Shown here in pieces: positions 62,162-64,000 of a stretch of 64,000 nucleotides of DNA (the stretch's first letter is position 1; every line of letters starts with the position of its first letter). Source of the stretch: Flavobacteriaceae bacterium (GTDB lineage Bacteria; Bacteroidota; Bacteroidia; Flavobacteriales; Flavobacteriaceae); the NCBI GenBank assembly GCA_030148025.1, contig JASBUG010000023.1, positions 186,001 through 250,000 of the forward strand. Direction: 5' to 3'. The notes under the pieces were generated by a model, which was not told the origin of the DNA, searched no databases, and saw nothing but the letters and a program-made list of their open reading frames with translations. Made by a program: the position numbers and the translations under genes.

Positions 62162-64000
62162 TTAATGCCAGTAGGTAAGTATATCGTTCCATTTTTCTGA
62201 ACTAGAAAAAGGAATAAAGCTCGTACTGTTCTTAAAGGTTTCGTTAATATAAAAATTGCCTTGGGCTATTGATTTTAATAAGTGATCTAAAGTCTTTTCT
62301 TCGTCATTTCTAGAGGCATAAATCTGTGCCAATCTGTAATCTATCGTTCCGTATTGATAAGGTGCTCTTAATTTTTCTAATCGTTCTATTAACAAGTCAC
62401 TCTCTGTCATTTTTCCATTTTTAAAATAACATCTGCTTAATCCTACTATTAATTGTGGGTTGACAGGATCTTCCTTTAAAAGGTTTGAATAAAGAATTTC
62501 TGCTTCTTTATATTTCTCTAATTCGGAATAGGCTTCTGCAATAATAAACTCATTTCCTTCTTTATTATTCGTGTTAATAATGCTATTTAAGTAAGAAATA
62601 GCAAGTTCTTTTTGGTTAAGCAATAAAAATTGTCTAGCAGTAAAAAGATTAATATACAACCAATCGTTCGATGAAATTTTTAATTTTAATTTAGTTAACA
62701 GCTCATCTATAGCATTCTTTCTATTAGTATTAGCATAGGCTTTAAAGATGGGCATTAAAAAAAAGCGTTCCTCTATAATATCTATATGAGGTTCTAATAG
62801 TTTAATAGCTTTGTTAAATTTACCAAGTTCGTTATAAGCCATGGACATAATGTGAATTCTGTCTATGCATAGTGAACAATTTTCAATCCCTAACTCTTCT
62901 ATAGTTCCAGATTTAAAAATGGCTTCTACATCTTCAGGCTTGTTGACAAACTGAAGCGCAATTACCATTTGCGAAGTGTTGGTCTCCATATCGTCTGGTA
63001 TTATTTTATACTCATAATCATTAAATAAATACACTTTGCGATTATTGCCTTCAATAGCTGATTTGTATAAATTGTTTAAATTTTGTTGTCGTTCACTAAT
63101 ACCGCTTTTTAAAGTAATATTATCAATTAAAGAATCCGCAATAGTATATGAACCTTGGTTATAATAATAGCTTATTCGTAAGGATTGTGGTTCAAAATAT
63201 TCTGAGTCTATAGCAATTGCCTTATTTAACAATTCAAGGTGTTTGGCTAGGTTTCCTTCTTTCTTAGAGTTTTTTGCTTCAAGAAGAGCTTTATAGGCTT
63301 CATATTTTGGAGGTTTGTTTTCTAAATATAATTTACCGTCTTGTTCGACAATTAAATAACCAACTATTTTTTGTCGTAATTCTTCAATACATTTTAAAGG
63401 GCTGTCAGAATTACAAGCAACACGTTCTAACGAAATAAGAACCTTTCCGCTTAGACCATCAATTACAGAACTTTGAAAAATAAGTTCGTCATTGTCCAAA
63501 AAATAAGTGCCAATTACGCGTTTTCCAGGATTAAAAAACTTGGTTAAGATCTCGCTACTAGTAAGTTTTTTATTTTGGGTTTTCATCGCATCAGAATAGT
63601 CCTTTACGATTTCTTGAGATATAATTTGACCTGCATTATTTTCGGTTATTCCATGCGATATCCAATTGGCTGCCATTTCACCTATAACATCTAGATTATT
63701 ATCTGTGGTTAAGTTTTCAAAGCGTAGTACAGCTATTTTATCGTTTGAAGCAATTCGTTTTAAACTTACATTACTAGAAATAGTGTTGTTAAATATAAAT
63801 GTCACGGAAAGACCAGCTAGAAAAAGAATAATCCCCACACTGGCGAAATACATTTGTCTAAATTTTCGCTTGTTTAATAATTCATCAGAACTATCATCCT
63901 CTTCAGACTTCCACGATTTTGATAGTCTTGATCTCCAGATATAAATTATATATATAGGAAAGCCAATTATCAATAGCAGAATTAATACAGAAATACTCTT
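62162..64000 (-). CDS. membrane FlgO-like/TPR protein, N-terminus outside window
   Basis: 612 residues visible; the frame stays open to the window edge, so the N-terminal part is missing. A membrane helix (VLILLLIIGFPIYIIYIW) is followed by a cytosolic- or periplasmic-side charged segment, a second membrane helix (MYFASVGIILFLAGLSVTFIF) and a FlgO-like domain (KIAVLRFENLTTDNNLDVIGEMAANWISHGITEN). The rest is TPR repeats (about residues 210-600). This architecture is common in Bacteroidota signalling proteins that carry an N-terminal DNA-binding or enzymatic domain. It is the first visible gene of the caspase-TIR operon and may be its sensor. Confidence 0.8.
   Translation of the reverse strand, partial: KSISVLILLLIIGFPIYIIYIWRSRLSKSWKSEEDDSSDELLNKRKFRQMYFASVGIILFLAGLSVTFIFNNTISSNVSLKRIASNDKIAVLRFENLTTDNNLDVIGEMAANWISHGITENNAGQIISQEIVKDYSDAMKTQNKKLTSSEILTKFFNPGKRVIGTYFLDNDELIFQSSVIDGLSGKVLISLERVACNSDSPLKCIEELRQKIVGYLIVEQDGKLYLENKPPKYEAYKALLEAKNSKKEGNLAKHLELLNKAIAIDSEYFEPQSLRISYYYNQGSYTIADSLIDNITLKSGISERQQNLNNLYKSAIEGNNRKVYLFNDYEYKIIPDDMETNTSQMVIALQFVNKPEDVEAIFKSGTIEELGIENCSLCIDRIHIMSMAYNELGKFNKAIKLLEPHIDIIEERFFLMPIFKAYANTNRKNAIDELLTKLKLKISSNDWLYINLFTARQFLLLNQKELAISYLNSIINTNNKEGNEFIIAEAYSELEKYKEAEILYSNLLKEDPVNPQLIVGLSRCYFKNGKMTESDLLIERLEKLRAPYQYGTIDYRLAQIYASRNDEEKTLDHLLKSIAQGNFYINETFKNSTSFIPFSSSEKWNDILTYWH

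Noticed and set aside
1-64000. CRISPR arrays, rRNA genes and riboswitches
   Set aside because: I saw no regularly spaced repeats, no rRNA-like segment and no riboswitch pattern; very AT-rich intergenic stretches could hide weak signals.

Overview
The window is AT-rich chromosomal DNA from a marine-type member of the Flavobacteriaceae (Bacteroidota). The evidence is: many promoters with the phylum's TAnnTTTG -7 element, a TonB-dependent receptor with a carboxypeptidase-regulatory-like N-terminal domain, a type IX secretion sorting domain, a PUR-family protein, a zeaxanthin-type carotenoid operon, and typical flavobacterial gene pairs (three parvulin/SurA genes before a MoxR ATPase; split transketolase). 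No phage, insertion sequence or CRISPR array is visible. Two tRNA genes (Leu-GAG, Lys-UUU) are present.

Layout. 1-4361 (minus): truncated TonB receptor, two GNAT acetyltransferases, secreted M28 peptidase, thioredoxin-fold protein. 4464-6734 (plus): CsaA, a bile-acid:sodium symporter homologue and a PlsC acyltransferase. 6729-11539 (minus): M14 carboxypeptidase, PUR protein, ABC exporter. 11691-14732 (plus): leucine dehydrogenase-type enzyme, NusB, DUF1573 lipoprotein, YajC. 14801-16074: a short accessory insert (PIN-like protein plus small membrane protein) that has the form of an integron gene cassette. 16065-20982: YdeI/DUF1801 protein, peptidase T, PyrD, spondin-domain T9SS cargo, HMG-CoA lyase. 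21100-25247 (plus): porin, FMN-binding lipoprotein-like protein, four-helix membrane protein, ApbE flavin transferase, ferritin and a Cys-rich 47-residue protein, with three iron-box-like palindromes. 25244-38837: sterol desaturase, GuaB, SRPBCC protein, three peptidyl-prolyl isomerases, MoxR, aconitase, Crp/Fnr regulator, lipoprotein, TlpA-like protein.

38830-43678 (minus) is a photoprotection unit: a CarH-like MerR/B12 regulator, crtI, crtB, crtZ, a lycopene cyclase and, translationally coupled at the end, a pyrimidine-dimer glycosylase. A shared palindrome lies in the merR and crtI promoters. 43739-58218 holds tRNAs and housekeeping genes (aroK, phosphoribosyltransferase, split transketolase, tgt, lptF/G-like, accA, dnaB) and a membrane class III nucleotide cyclase.

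58237-64000 (minus) is the most unusual part: a co-directional set coding for a membrane FlgO-like/TPR protein (cut by the window edge), a caspase-alpha/beta-hydrolase-TPR fusion, a membrane-anchored TIR protein and a membrane coiled-coil protein. The domain set resembles bacterial immune or regulated-death modules, and I do not recognise it as a named system. All functional statements are from reading the sequence and family knowledge; no search was run.
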